DNA of 64,000 nt from Planococcus citreus (GTDB taxonomy: Bacteria; Bacillota; Bacilli; Bacillales_A; Planococcaceae), in contig NZ_RCCP01000001.1 in assembly GCF_003664125.1 (NCBI RefSeq), positions 1,550,001 to 1,614,000 on the forward strand, read 5' to 3'. The stretch's first letter is position 1, and each line of letters starts with the position of its first letter. The position numbers and the translations under genes are program-made. The notes under the pieces were generated by a model. The model was given only the letters and a program-made list of their open reading frames with translations, was not told the origin of the DNA and did not search any database. Below, one piece after another: positions 36,691 to 45,019 of the stretch.

Positions 36691-36729
36691 ATGCTTTTCC
36701 TTCTTTCTGACGCGACACTTCTGTTATGA

Positions 36730-36747
36730 AATGAAATCGTTTACATT
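36730..36747. promoter_or_regulatory. LacI-family operator before the regulator gene
   Basis: AATGAAATCGTTTACATT matches the palindrome at 35621 at 16 of 18 positions and also fits the cre consensus fully (TGAAATCGTTTACA). It is 40 bases upstream of the regulator start. Confidence 0.6.
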
Positions 36748-36837
36748 TTCATCATAATTTGTTCAGAATTATCTGTCAATAACTATTTTTATTGCGTGAA
36801 ATATATTGATTTACACTGTTTTATTCTATATGTTAAG

Positions 36838-36855
36838 AATGTAATGGTTTACATG
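36838..36855. promoter_or_regulatory. LacI-family operator before the isomerase gene
   Basis: AATGTAATGGTTTACATG matches the 35621 palindrome at 15 of 18 positions, 37 bases before the isomerase ATG. Confidence 0.55.
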
Positions 36856-36891
36856 TCAGTATAATCTGAAAACTTGAATGGAGGGTTTTTC

Positions 36892-37860
36892 ATGAAATTG
36901 GGGGTTTTTACCGTCTTATTTTCTGATCGGAACTTTGAAGATATGCTGGCTTATGTGGCCTCAAAAGGCATTGAAGCGATCGAACTGGGCACCGGCGGAT
37001 ATCCGGGCGATGGCCATTGCAAATTGGACGAGCTGCTTGAAGACGCAGACAAGCAGCAAGCTTTCCTGAAGCAAATCGAAGATGCCGGCCTCTTCATCAG
37101 CGCGCTCAGCTGCCACGCCAATCCGCTGCATCCCCAAAAAGATATTTCCGGGGCGGCTGATGAGCTGCTCGTCAAGACGATGCAGCTCGCTTCCAAGCTC
37201 AAGGTGCCGGTCGTCAATACCTTCTCGGGCTGCCCGGGCGACCACGAGAACGCACTATACCCAAACTGGCCGGTCGCTGCCTGGCCGAACGATTTCCAGG
37301 AAGTGCTCGCCTGGCAATGGGAAAAGAAATTGATTCCTTATTGGAAAGAAAAAAACTCCTTGGCCGAATCACTTGGCGTCAAGATCGGCTTGGAGCTGCA
37401 CGGCGGCTTTTCCGTCCATACGCCCGCGACTATGCTGCGCCTGCGTGAAGCATGCGGCCCGTCTATCGGCGCGAACCTCGACCCGAGCCATATGTGGTGG
37501 CAAGGCATCGACCCGGTCGAAGCGATTAAGATTCTCGGTCGGGAAAACGCCATCCATCATTTCCACGCAAAAGACACCATCATCGACCAGGAAAACACCA
37601 ACCGCAACGGCTTGACCGATATGACCGACTACTCTGAGATGAAAGACCGCGCTTGGTATTTTCGCACCGTTGGATTCGGCCATGGGCAAAAAACTTGGGC
37701 CGACATCGTCAGCACCTTGCGCCTCTACGGCTATGATTACGTCGTCAGCATCGAGCATGAAGACGGCTTGATGTCGATCAACGAAGGCTTCACCAAAGCA
37801 GTGGAGAATTTGAAGCCGGTCATGGTCAAAGAATCGGTGGATGAGATGTGGTGGGTGTAG
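36892..37860 (+). CDS. Sugar phosphate isomerase/epimerase (xylose-isomerase-like TIM barrel)
   Basis: A 322-residue member of the AP-endonuclease-2/xylose-isomerase-like TIM-barrel family, start after GGAGGG. Metal-binding residues are suggested by GLELHGGF (Glu), NLDPSHMWWQG (Asp/His), HFHAKD (His) and VSIEHED (Glu). Relatives include IolE/IolH and the keto-glycoside epimerase YcjR. Next to a Gfo/Idh/MocA dehydrogenase it probably acts on the keto-sugar that enzyme makes. It is transcribed divergently from the regulator, with its own operator. Confidence 0.82.
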   Translation: MKLGVFTVLFSDRNFEDMLAYVASKGIEAIELGTGGYPGDGHCKLDELLEDADKQQAFLKQIEDAGLFISALSCHANPLHPQKDISGAADELLVKTMQLASKLKVPVVNTFSGCPGDHENALYPNWPVAAWPNDFQEVLAWQWEKKLIPYWKEKNSLAESLGVKIGLELHGGFSVHTPATMLRLREACGPSIGANLDPSHMWWQGIDPVEAIKILGRENAIHHFHAKDTIIDQENTNRNGLTDMTDYSEMKDRAWYFRTVGFGHGQKTWADIVSTLRLYGYDYVVSIEHEDGLMSINEGFTKAVENLKPVMVKESVDEMWWV

Positions 37861-37892
37861 CTCCAGGATGCATCCTGGCTTCACGTGCAATA

Positions 37893-37929
37893 GAAAGCGG
37901 GTCTCTTAAACGGAGCCCGCTTTTTTTTT
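37893..37929 (+). terminator. Terminator of the isomerase gene
   Basis: AGCGGGTCTC pairs with GGAGCCCGCT around TTAAAC and is followed by nine or more T. Confidence 0.85.
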
Positions 37930-38135
37930 GCGCCTTTCTCAATCAAATCCCCTTTTTCAACTCTCCTACTCTTCTATCAGTTGGGGCTCAGCATTGAGAA
38001 ATCACTCCCGCCAATTCTTATTAACCCTATTCTGAAATATTTAATAATTATTAATTTCACAATCTTTACCGTTCTTTCTATTTGTTTATTTCCCGGGAAA
38101 ACTGCTTGTTTATGAGATTTTCATTAGTATTCACT

Positions 38136-38149
38136 AGAAAGCGTTTACA
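38136..38149 (+). promoter_or_regulatory. cre-like CcpA site upstream of ahpC
   Basis: AGAAAGCGTTTACA matches TGWAANCGNTNWCA at 13 of 14 positions and lies 14 bases before the -35 element. The position could serve activation. The rest of the 37861-38315 gap is AT-rich. Confidence 0.5.
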
Positions 38150-38163
38150 CCTTAGGGTTCTCT

Positions 38164-38217
38164 TTGACAAAATCTTCGTTTCATATGACAATGGAAATAG
38201 AATTAGAATTATTATAA
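38164..38217 (+). promoter_or_regulatory. ahpCF promoter with PerR box
   Basis: TTGACA (38164-38169), 17-base spacer, GACAAT (38187-38192). TTAGAATTATTATAA (38203-38217) matches the PerR consensus at 13 of 14 fixed positions and covers the start of the transcript. Peroxide induction is expected. Confidence 0.75.
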
Positions 38218-38315
38218 TCAGATAACGATATTAATTGAAGCCACCACTTCGATTATTTTTTTTGGCGTTATCGATTGTGGTCATTCTAAAAAAACATTCA
38301 GGAGGTAATTATTCT

Positions 38316-38885
38316 ATGTCTTTGATCGGAAAAGAAATCCAACCATTTAACGCGTCAGCTTACCAGGCGGCGAGCGGCGACTTTATTGAGGTCACAGAAG
38401 AAAACATGAAAGGCCAATGGAGCGTTGTGTGCTTCTACCCAGCAGACTTCACGTTCGTTTGCCCAACTGAACTTGAGGACCTCCAAAGCCAATACGCAAC
38501 ATTGAAAGAGCTTGGCGTGGAAGTATACTCTGTTTCTACAGACACTCACTTCACTCACAAAGCTTGGCACGACCATTCAGATGCAATCGGCAAAATCGAA
38601 TACACCATGATCGGTGACCCGTCGCAGCGCATTTCACGCGGATTCGATGTTCTTAACGAAGAAGAAGGCCTTGCACAGCGCGGCACATTCATCGTTGACC
38701 CAGAAGGCATTGTCCAAGCTGCAGAAATTAACGCAGACGGCATCGGCCGCGACGCAAGCACGCTTGTCGGCAAAATCAAAGCAGCACAATACGTGCGCAA
38801 CAACCCAGGCGAAGTATGTCCGGCTAAATGGGAAGAAGGCGGCGACACATTGAAGCCAAGCCTTGACCTTGTAGGCAAAATTTAA
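38316..38885 (+). CDS. ahpC: Alkyl hydroperoxide reductase subunit C (peroxiredoxin)
   Basis: A 2-Cys peroxiredoxin of 189 residues that reduces hydrogen peroxide and organic hydroperoxides. Peroxidatic Cys49 is in [12 protein letters not shown] and resolving Cys168 in GEVCPAKW. The start [11 protein letters not shown] follows GGAGG. It lies 12 bases before ahpF, its reductase. A PerR box and cre-like site precede it. Confidence 0.97.
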   Translation: MSLIGKEIQPFNASAYQAASGDFIEVTEENMKGQWSVVCFYPADFTFVCPTELEDLQSQYATLKELGVEVYSVSTDTHFTHKAWHDHSDAIGKIEYTMIGDPSQRISRGFDVLNEEEGLAQRGTFIVDPEGIVQAAEINADGIGRDASTLVGKIKAAQYVRNNPGEVCPAKWEEGGDTLKPSLDLVGKI

Positions 38886-38897
38886 GGAGTTTTGACA

Positions 38898-40445
38898 ATG
38901 ATACTAGATGCGCAAATCAAATCTCAATTAGAGCAATACTTGCAGCTACTGGAAGGCGACGTGCTGCTCCAAGTGAGCGCCGGCTCCGATAAGGTATCAA
39001 CAGATATGGTCGATTTGGTGGAAGAACTGTCCGCCATGTCCCCGCGCATTCAAATGGAGCGCACGGAGCTTGAGAGAACCCCAAGCTTCAGCGTCACCCG
39101 CCCTGGAGAAGTAACGGGCATCACTTTTGCCGGCATCCCGCTCGGCCACGAGTTTACGTCGCTCGTCCTTGCCTTATTGCAAGTGAGCGGACGTGCGCCG
39201 AAAGCCGACGAAAAAACGATGGAACAGATTAAAGCACTCGAAGGCACATACCATTTCGAGTCTTACATCAGCCTGAGCTGCCAGAACTGTCCGGAAGTCG
39301 TGCAATCACTTAATTTGATGAGCGTCCTCAACCCGAACATCACGCATACGATGATCGATGGGGCTGCCTTCAAAGAAGAAGTCGAAAGCAAAGACATCAT
39401 GGCTGTTCCGACAGTCTTCTTGAACGGCGAATCGTTTGCAAGCGGCCGCATGTCGCTTGAAGAATTGCTTGCGAAACTCGGCAGCGCACCAGACGCTTCC
39501 GAATTCGAAGGCAAAGATCCGTTTGACGTGCTCGTCGTCGGCGGCGGCCCAGCTGGTGCCAGCGCGGCGATCTATGCGGCGCGTAAAGGCATCCGCACAG
39601 GCATCGTCGCGGAGCGTTTCGGTGGCCAGGTGATGGATACCTTAAGCATCGAGAACTTCGTCAGCGTCAAGCACACGGAAGGCCCGAAATTTGCGGCAAG
39701 CCTCGAAGAGCATGTGAAAGAATACGATATCGAGCTGATGAACTTGCAGCGTGCGAAACGCTTGGAGAAAAAAGAGCTGTACGAGCTTGAACTCGAAAAC
39801 GGCGCTGTCGTCAAAGGCAAGACCGTCATTCTTTCAACAGGTGCCCGCTGGCGCAATATCGGCGTTCCTGGCGAAGAGGAATTCAAGAACAAAGGCGTGG
39901 CGTATTGCCCGCATTGTGACGGCCCGTTATTTGCCGGCAAAGACGTCGCGGTGATCGGCGGCGGCAATTCCGGCGTCGAAGCGGCGATCGACCTTGCAGG
40001 CATCACGAATCACGTGACGGTGCTGGAATACAACGCAGAGCTTAAAGCGGATTCCGTTTTGCAGGACCGCCTGAAGAGCCTGCCAAACGTCACGATGCTG
40101 ACGAATGCACGCACACAGGAAATTACCGGCACCGATAAAGTGAACGGCCTTTCCTATATCGACCTTCAAACCGGCGAAGAAAAGCATGTCGAACTATCCG
40201 GCGTCTTCGTCCAAATCGGCCTCGTGCCAAACACCGACTGGCTCGGTGACTTCGTCGAGCGCACAGCGCACGGCGAGATCGTCATCGACCAGCGCGGCGC
40301 AACGAATATGCCGGGCGTGTTCGCAGCAGGCGACTGCACGAACATCCCGTACAAACAGATCATCATTTCGATGGGCTCTGGCGCAACGGCTTCACTGAGC
40401 GCGTTCGACCACCTTATCCGAAGCGATATCCCTGTTTTGGTGTAA
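38898..40445 (+). CDS. ahpF: Alkyl hydroperoxide reductase subunit F
   Basis: FAD-dependent NADH:peroxiredoxin oxidoreductase, 515 residues. The N-terminal double-thioredoxin domain carries CQNC (Cys128/Cys131), the FAD domain [10 protein letters not shown] (residues 211-220) and the thioredoxin-reductase-like catalytic CPHC (Cys337/Cys340). [19 protein letters not shown] is the NADH site. Start after AAGGAG, an alternate ATG two codons upstream is less well placed. Operon with ahpC. Confidence 0.97.
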   Translation: MILDAQIKSQLEQYLQLLEGDVLLQVSAGSDKVSTDMVDLVEELSAMSPRIQMERTELERTPSFSVTRPGEVTGITFAGIPLGHEFTSLVLALLQVSGRAPKADEKTMEQIKALEGTYHFESYISLSCQNCPEVVQSLNLMSVLNPNITHTMIDGAAFKEEVESKDIMAVPTVFLNGESFASGRMSLEELLAKLGSAPDASEFEGKDPFDVLVVGGGPAGASAAIYAARKGIRTGIVAERFGGQVMDTLSIENFVSVKHTEGPKFAASLEEHVKEYDIELMNLQRAKRLEKKELYELELENGAVVKGKTVILSTGARWRNIGVPGEEEFKNKGVAYCPHCDGPLFAGKDVAVIGGGNSGVEAAIDLAGITNHVTVLEYNAELKADSVLQDRLKSLPNVTMLTNARTQEITGTDKVNGLSYIDLQTGEEKHVELSGVFVQIGLVPNTDWLGDFVERTAHGEIVIDQRGATNMPGVFAAGDCTNIPYKQIIISMGSGATASLSAFDHLIRSDIPVLV

Positions 40446-40451
40446 TAAAGA

Positions 40452-40491
40452 CAAAAGGACTGCGAAGAGAATTTCTTCGCAGTCCTTTTTT
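40452..40491. terminator. Bidirectional terminator between ahpF and the deaminase gene
   Basis: AAAAGGACTGCGAAGA pairs with TCTTCGCAGTCCTTTT around GAATT. Confidence 0.9.
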
Positions 40492-40497
40492 ATGTGC

Positions 40498-40980
40498 TTA
40501 TTGTTTAGCTTCGTGCAAACGCTGTTGAAGCTGGTGCACTTGTTCCGCAAGCTCCGGTACTGGCCCATCGACGTTCGGGTCTTTCAGGATTTCCGGGATG
40601 GACAAATTGCGGACAGGCGAAGGCTCGGCGCCGAGCTCTTGCATCCACTCGCACAACTGCTTCGACGAACTCGCGTAGACGATGCGGCCGAGCCCGACCC
40701 AGCCATGCGCCGCGGCGCACATTGGGCAATGCTCACCCGACGTATAGACGGTCGCTTCGGCCCGCTCATCTGGCGCCATGTGTTCCGCCGCCCAGCGCGC
40801 AATCGCAAATTCAGGATGCTGCGTATGGTCGCCGCCTGCTACGTGGTTATGGTCTTCGAACAGCACCTCTCCCTGCGCCGATACGAGAATGGAACCAAAC
40901 GGCTCGTCCCCTTTTTCAAGTGCCTGTTCGGCGAGTTCGACGCAGCGCTTCAAATACTGTAAATCTTTTTCAGTTATCAT
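40498..40980 (-). CDS. CMP/dCMP-type nucleoside or guanine deaminase
   Basis: A 160-residue zinc deaminase of the cytidine/deoxycytidylate deaminase superfamily. The Zn and catalytic motifs are HPEFA (in place of the usual HAE) and SGEHCPMCAAAHGW (PCxxC). DEPFGSILVSAQGEVLFEDHNHV is typical of the guanine-deaminase/TadA-like group. The exact base (guanine, cytosine or an analogue) is not evident. AAAGGAGG precedes the ATG. Confidence 0.75.
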   Translation of the reverse strand: MITEKDLQYLKRCVELAEQALEKGDEPFGSILVSAQGEVLFEDHNHVAGGDHTQHPEFAIARWAAEHMAPDERAEATVYTSGEHCPMCAAAHGWVGLGRIVYASSSKQLCEWMQELGAEPSPVRNLSIPEILKDPNVDGPVPELAEQVHQLQQRLHEAKQ

Positions 40981-41051
40981 AGTGGTCCTCCTTTAAATGC
41001 TCCTCATCCAGTATATCCCACCTGCATAAAAATTTTGATCCACCCAGTTCT

Positions 41052-41708
41052 TCATTTATAAATATCTTTTAAATTCTCTAACTCGCTCTTTAGAATGGCC
41101 ACTTCTTGCGGCCCCATAGATCCTGAAGTGATTTCGTATTGGTCAAACACTAAAACTAACTCTTGTTCGGTTAAATAGAATTGCTGTCCTTCTTTAATTT
41201 GATCGAATGGAAAAGATAAGTTCTCTTTCAGTCCACTCGCCTCCATCTCTTGATTCACCGCAGCTAAAAGGTTGGCTTCGTAATTCTCTCCTTCAAATAA
41301 ATCGATCATTTTGATAGCTGAACCTGACTGTAATTCATAGTTCAACGTTTCTTTGTAAGTATATCCATGCGCTGCACCAGCTTCGTATAAAACTCCATTT
41401 AACAACACGCTAATGGTTTCAGTATCCAAAAGCTTTGTCTCAAAATTCATTTCTCCGTCTGCATGCACATCCGTATATCCTTCCGTCACTGCTTGTTCAG
41501 ACTGTCTGGTTTGCGCCTCCAACTGTTCACCAAGCCTCAACGCCTCTTCATTGAATCCATCCAGCCCTTCCACTTGCGGCACCGTGATATCCAAAACCAT
41601 TCCGTCGTCTTCTTGCGCCACCACGACTTCTTCCACTTCTACAGGCTCTGCACAGCCCGTCAAAGTTACAGCACAGGCTATACTGATTGCTGATAATTTG
41701 CTCGCCAT
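41052..41708 (-). CDS. Lipoprotein with DUF3298 (RsiV-like) domain
   Basis: A 218-residue lipoprotein, lipobox LTGC (Cys19), preceded by AGGAGGGAG. The mature protein has a beta-rich layout, SVLLNGVLYEAGAAHGYTYKETLNYELQSGSAIKMIDLFEG and FDQIKEGQQFYLTEQELVLVFDQYEI, matching the DUF3298/DUF4163 domain of the extracellular part of RsiV. No sigma factor adjoins it and it has no anti-sigma helix, so it is unlikely to be an anti-sigma factor itself. Role unknown. Confidence 0.7.
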   Translation of the reverse strand: MASKLSAISIACAVTLTGCAEPVEVEEVVVAQEDDGMVLDITVPQVEGLDGFNEEALRLGEQLEAQTRQSEQAVTEGYTDVHADGEMNFETKLLDTETISVLLNGVLYEAGAAHGYTYKETLNYELQSGSAIKMIDLFEGENYEANLLAAVNQEMEASGLKENLSFPFDQIKEGQQFYLTEQELVLVFDQYEITSGSMGPQEVAILKSELENLKDIYK

Positions 41709-41858
41709 CTTGCTCCCTCCTCTTTTAAATTCTGCGAATCGTATGTAAGGTGAACAAGGGGGCTGATCCTGCTTTATTCGTATTGTACTTTCTCTATTTC
41801 AATTCTAGCGACAAAGGAATAGTCCTCTTTATCCGAAGCCGTTGTTTCTAAAATGCGT

Positions 41859-41892
41859 AAGGCGCCACAATGCATATGCACTGCAGCGCCTT
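41859..41892. repeat. 34-bp imperfect palindrome
   Basis: AAGGCGCCACAATGCAT is followed by ATGCACTGCAGCGCCTT; nearly all positions pair. There is no T run after it on either strand, so a terminator role is doubtful. It lies between the DUF3298 and DUF4317 genes. Confidence 0.5.
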
Positions 41893-41912
41893 CTGTTTCT
41901 AACAGGCCTGTC

Positions 41913-43100
41913 CTATTCCAACTCTTCCTCCGCCAATAACTTAAACCCTTCCACGACCGTATCCTCTTCAACTTCGATCAGGATGCAGCGCCGGCCATTG
42001 TAATTGACTTGTTTGACGTAACGTAAGTCTTCGGGGCCGATCTTGATTTCCGCGACTTTCGTGTTGATCTTGATCGATTTGGCCCCGTATTTCGGCACGA
42101 TGTGGCTTGCTTTCATCTCGTACTGGCGGTCATCGGTCACTTGCTGGAAAGCCTGTTCCACTTTCTCCGTGCTGATGTCTTTGATGCCACTTGCCTTCAA
42201 GACGCGTTCGACTTCCTTGGAATCAAGCATCGGCGCCGGCTCGTCCTCGTCTTCCGCTTCCACTTCAAGCATGCTGTTGATCTCGTCGTAGACACCCGCG
42301 AGCGTTCTCGAATTGACCTCATCGCCGATGACGTGCTTAACGATTTCTTCGAACACCACTTTATCGTCTTCTGCGGTGGTGATTTCGTCGCCGTTCAGCA
42401 CGTTTTCGATAAACTGGAAATCCGGCTTATTGGCTTTCGCCGCCGAATACAAAATGCGGTTGACGTCTGCGGCATTGTTCGTAAAGCTCGGGAACAAGAA
42501 TCCGCCAACTGGAGACGACAGTTTGATGACCGGGTCCGCCATGATGTTCGACTTGAATTCCTTTTCGATAAAATCAAACACCAGCGACGATTTCGGCAGC
42601 TCGGTCTGGTTCATGCTGCTGAGGACGAACGGCGTCGTGTATACTTCGTCGCGCATGGCGGCTTCCGTCTCGTCAGGTTCGCGTTTCGTCGTCTTGAAAT
42701 ACGTGCCGCGGATAAAGGTGATGACCATGTCTTTCTCGTATGGCGTTTCTTCGACCATCTTCAAAGCGACGCGCTGCATATTGCCTTTCCAGCCTTCTGC
42801 ATCGTCCGCATGAAGCCCTTCGTACAGTAAATGCTGCGTATGGTCCGCTTGCCCTTCTTCCGGGCGCTGGAATTTTACTTCGAACAGCTTGATGTCGAGC
42901 TTGCCGGCGAGCACTTTCTTGAAATTGGCCAAAAACAGCTCTTGCTGCTCCCGGTCGAGCAAGGAAAATGAACGGCTCTCCTCGTGGAAGATCTCGCTTG
43001 TGTCCTGCTTGATATATACATTGTAAATTTCGGCGATTTTCAGTAAATCCGTCTCCAACTTGAATTGCTTGCGGATCTCGGCAATGTCTTTTTTGTTCAT
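41913..43100 (-). CDS. DUF4317 family protein
   Basis: A soluble 395-residue protein starting MNKKDIAEIRKQFKLETDLLKIAEIYNVYIKQ, the recognisable DUF4317 N-terminus, with GGAGTTGG before the ATG. A stretch EVEAEDEDEPAPML near residues 285-298 is an acidic linker between two domains. Nothing biochemical is known to me for the family. Divergent from the beta-propeller gene at 43299. Confidence 0.75.
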   Translation of the reverse strand: MNKKDIAEIRKQFKLETDLLKIAEIYNVYIKQDTSEIFHEESRSFSLLDREQQELFLANFKKVLAGKLDIKLFEVKFQRPEEGQADHTQHLLYEGLHADDAEGWKGNMQRVALKMVEETPYEKDMVITFIRGTYFKTTKREPDETEAAMRDEVYTTPFVLSSMNQTELPKSSLVFDFIEKEFKSNIMADPVIKLSSPVGGFLFPSFTNNAADVNRILYSAAKANKPDFQFIENVLNGDEITTAEDDKVVFEEIVKHVIGDEVNSRTLAGVYDEINSMLEVEAEDEDEPAPMLDSKEVERVLKASGIKDISTEKVEQAFQQVTDDRQYEMKASHIVPKYGAKSIKINTKVAEIKIGPEDLRYVKQVNYNGRRCILIEVEEDTVVEGFKLLAEEELE

Positions 43101-43298
43101 CTCTATTTCCAACTCCCAGCTAATAAAATCCATGTTTCTGCAAAAAAAGAGCATCGAAAGCCTGCGCTTTTGACACTGCTCCATTATACCAGTTGAAGAG
43201 AGGATGCAGGGATTGTGCCCTCTCCTGTGTAAATTAAATCAAAACGCATTTACAACCGATTCGCAGCCGACCGACAAATCATAAGGAGAGATGATTCG

Positions 43299-44684
43299 AT
43301 GCGAGAGATGACCAGTAATTTCAAACATGAAATAGTATGGCAAGTGAAAACCGGCGACGAGCCCATCTACTCCACTCCCATCGTTGCCCGTTTCAGCAAT
43401 GGGCAGCGAGTCGTCATCTACCAGTCCTGGGACTGGTATCTCTATGTCCGCAAAGTGGAAACCGGCGAATTGCTGTGGAGATACCTGTTCGGCGCGCCAA
43501 ATTACGGGCGTGCCCAAGCAGCCGACGTCAACGGAGATGGCAAAATCGAAATTTTCGGCGCTTCCCACGATGGCCATGTTTACTGCTTGGATGAAAAAGG
43601 CGAAAGGATGTGGTTCCATTCGAACCTCTATTACCGGGAAGGCAGCGGCCAAGTCACTTCGGCGAATGAATGGGGAATTACCGATTCCACGAAACATTGG
43701 GCGGCCAATTCGTTTCTGAGGACGGATAGCAACCACGCCGAGCTCGCCATTGTTTCCGGAACCGGCGCAGGGCAAAGCCGGAAAATCAGCGGCGTCGAAC
43801 CGGACGTCATTTGGATCGCAGAAGCATTTGATACCGTGCCTGATGCCACCTCAACTTACGAGATACATCCTTTTCATGAATCCGACGTTTATTACCAGCA
43901 TGCCGGCCAGCTGGTCGAAGAAGCGGATGCCTGGTATCTCTACACGACTTCCTTTGATAATCAATGCGTCAAACTGAAAGCCAGCACAGGTGAATTGATA
44001 TGGAAATTCAGTTCACTCGAACAGAACGAACCGTTTCCGGCAATCGTGGATATCGACGGGGATGGAAAGCTGGAATGCCTGTTCAATAGCATCGACGAGC
44101 ATGTCTATTGCTTAGATGCTGAAACCGGGAAACTAAAATGGCATAATCATGCTGGATTTGGCATCGACTGTTTCGGGAGCTATGCGGATATGGACGATGA
44201 CGGCATGCTCGAATACATCATCAACGGACGCGGTGGCCGGACACTTTATTTGGACGGCGTAACGGGCGAGACGAAATACAAATCGACGGATTGGTCGGTT
44301 TGGGCGACCAGCGAAACCAATTCAAGAGCGACAGTCTTCGATTACGAACCCGGAAAAAAAGCGGTCGTGTTCGGCGGATTGGCTGGCTTCGTCTATTGCT
44401 TGGACAGCCAAGCGAATACTATTTGGCGGACCTACCTGGCTGCAAATATGCGAGGGTCGACGACTGTTTTGGATATCAATTCAGATGGACATGATGAAAT
44501 TCTGGTGCCTGATATGATGGGCACACTTACGATTCTGGCGAAACACGGAAAAGAACTCGGCCAAGTCCATGTCAAGGGCGGGATTGAAGGCACGCCGCTT
44601 GCCGGGGATTTGGACGGAGACGGCAAAATCGAAGTATTGCTGTCGAGCCTGGATGGCTATGTGAGCATGATCCGGTTTAATTGA
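43299..44684 (+). CDS. Cytoplasmic PQQ-like beta-propeller protein with calcium-loop motifs
   Basis: A 461-residue protein with no signal peptide or membrane segment. It has repeating blades with the pattern VYCLD..TGELKW (for example HVYCLDEKGERMW, HVYCLDAETGKLKW, FVYCLDSQANTIW), which is PQQ/PQQ-like propeller. Five loops of type D-x-[DN]-x-DG follow blades: DVNGDGKIE, DIDGDGKLE, DMDDDGMLE, DINSDGHDE and DLDGDGKIE, resembling integrin/FG-GAP calcium loops. AAGGAGAG precedes the ATG. Role unknown; probably a scaffold or binding protein. Confidence 0.75.
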   Translation: MREMTSNFKHEIVWQVKTGDEPIYSTPIVARFSNGQRVVIYQSWDWYLYVRKVETGELLWRYLFGAPNYGRAQAADVNGDGKIEIFGASHDGHVYCLDEKGERMWFHSNLYYREGSGQVTSANEWGITDSTKHWAANSFLRTDSNHAELAIVSGTGAGQSRKISGVEPDVIWIAEAFDTVPDATSTYEIHPFHESDVYYQHAGQLVEEADAWYLYTTSFDNQCVKLKASTGELIWKFSSLEQNEPFPAIVDIDGDGKLECLFNSIDEHVYCLDAETGKLKWHNHAGFGIDCFGSYADMDDDGMLEYIINGRGGRTLYLDGVTGETKYKSTDWSVWATSETNSRATVFDYEPGKKAVVFGGLAGFVYCLDSQANTIWRTYLAANMRGSTTVLDINSDGHDEILVPDMMGTLTILAKHGKELGQVHVKGGIEGTPLAGDLDGDGKIEVLLSSLDGYVSMIRFN

Positions 44685-44722
44685 AACTACGGCTTTCCCC
44701 TAGCGAATAGCGACCCATAACG

Positions 44723-44766
44723 AACAGTCTGTGCCCAACATTCATGTGGCGCAGGCTGTTTTTGTT
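44723..44766 (+). terminator. Terminator of the beta-propeller gene
   Basis: AACAGTCTGTGCC pairs with GGCGCAGGCTGTT, followed by TTTTTG. Confidence 0.75.
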
Positions 44767-44931
44767 GCGGCCATTGGCACGCGAATTCCTTTTTTTACCA
44801 ATAAATCATCAAGCGAAGAGTCTGAATGCGCATAAAAAGGCAATCAGCATAACATTATTTTATTAATATTGAATAAAACACAAGTATATTTACCTATTTG
44901 TAAATTAAATATTAATTATTTGGAAATTTCA

Positions 44932-44961
44932 TTGACACTTTATAACTACCACCGTTATACT
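44932..44961 (+). promoter_or_regulatory. SigA-type promoter of the exopolysaccharide operon
   Basis: TTGACA (44932-44937), 18-base spacer, TATACT (44956-44961), 59 bases before the first gene's start codon. The upstream sequence 44770-44931 is strongly AT-rich. Confidence 0.75.
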
Positions 44962-45019
44962 CACAACTAAATTATTTAAATATTTGAGAAAATCAAACAT
45001 TTTTGTTAGGAGGCGCATC

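Noticed and set aside
37876-37891. CACGTG at 37882 considered as parS
   Set aside because: Four or more mismatches from the consensus.
41774-41971. 65-codon minus-strand frame downstream of DUF4317
   Set aside because: Overlaps the end of DUF4317 in another frame, covers the palindrome, and lacks a ribosome site.
42102-42830. 242-codon frame opposite the DUF4317 gene
   Set aside because: Antisense shadow, rich in R/F/V, no ribosome site.
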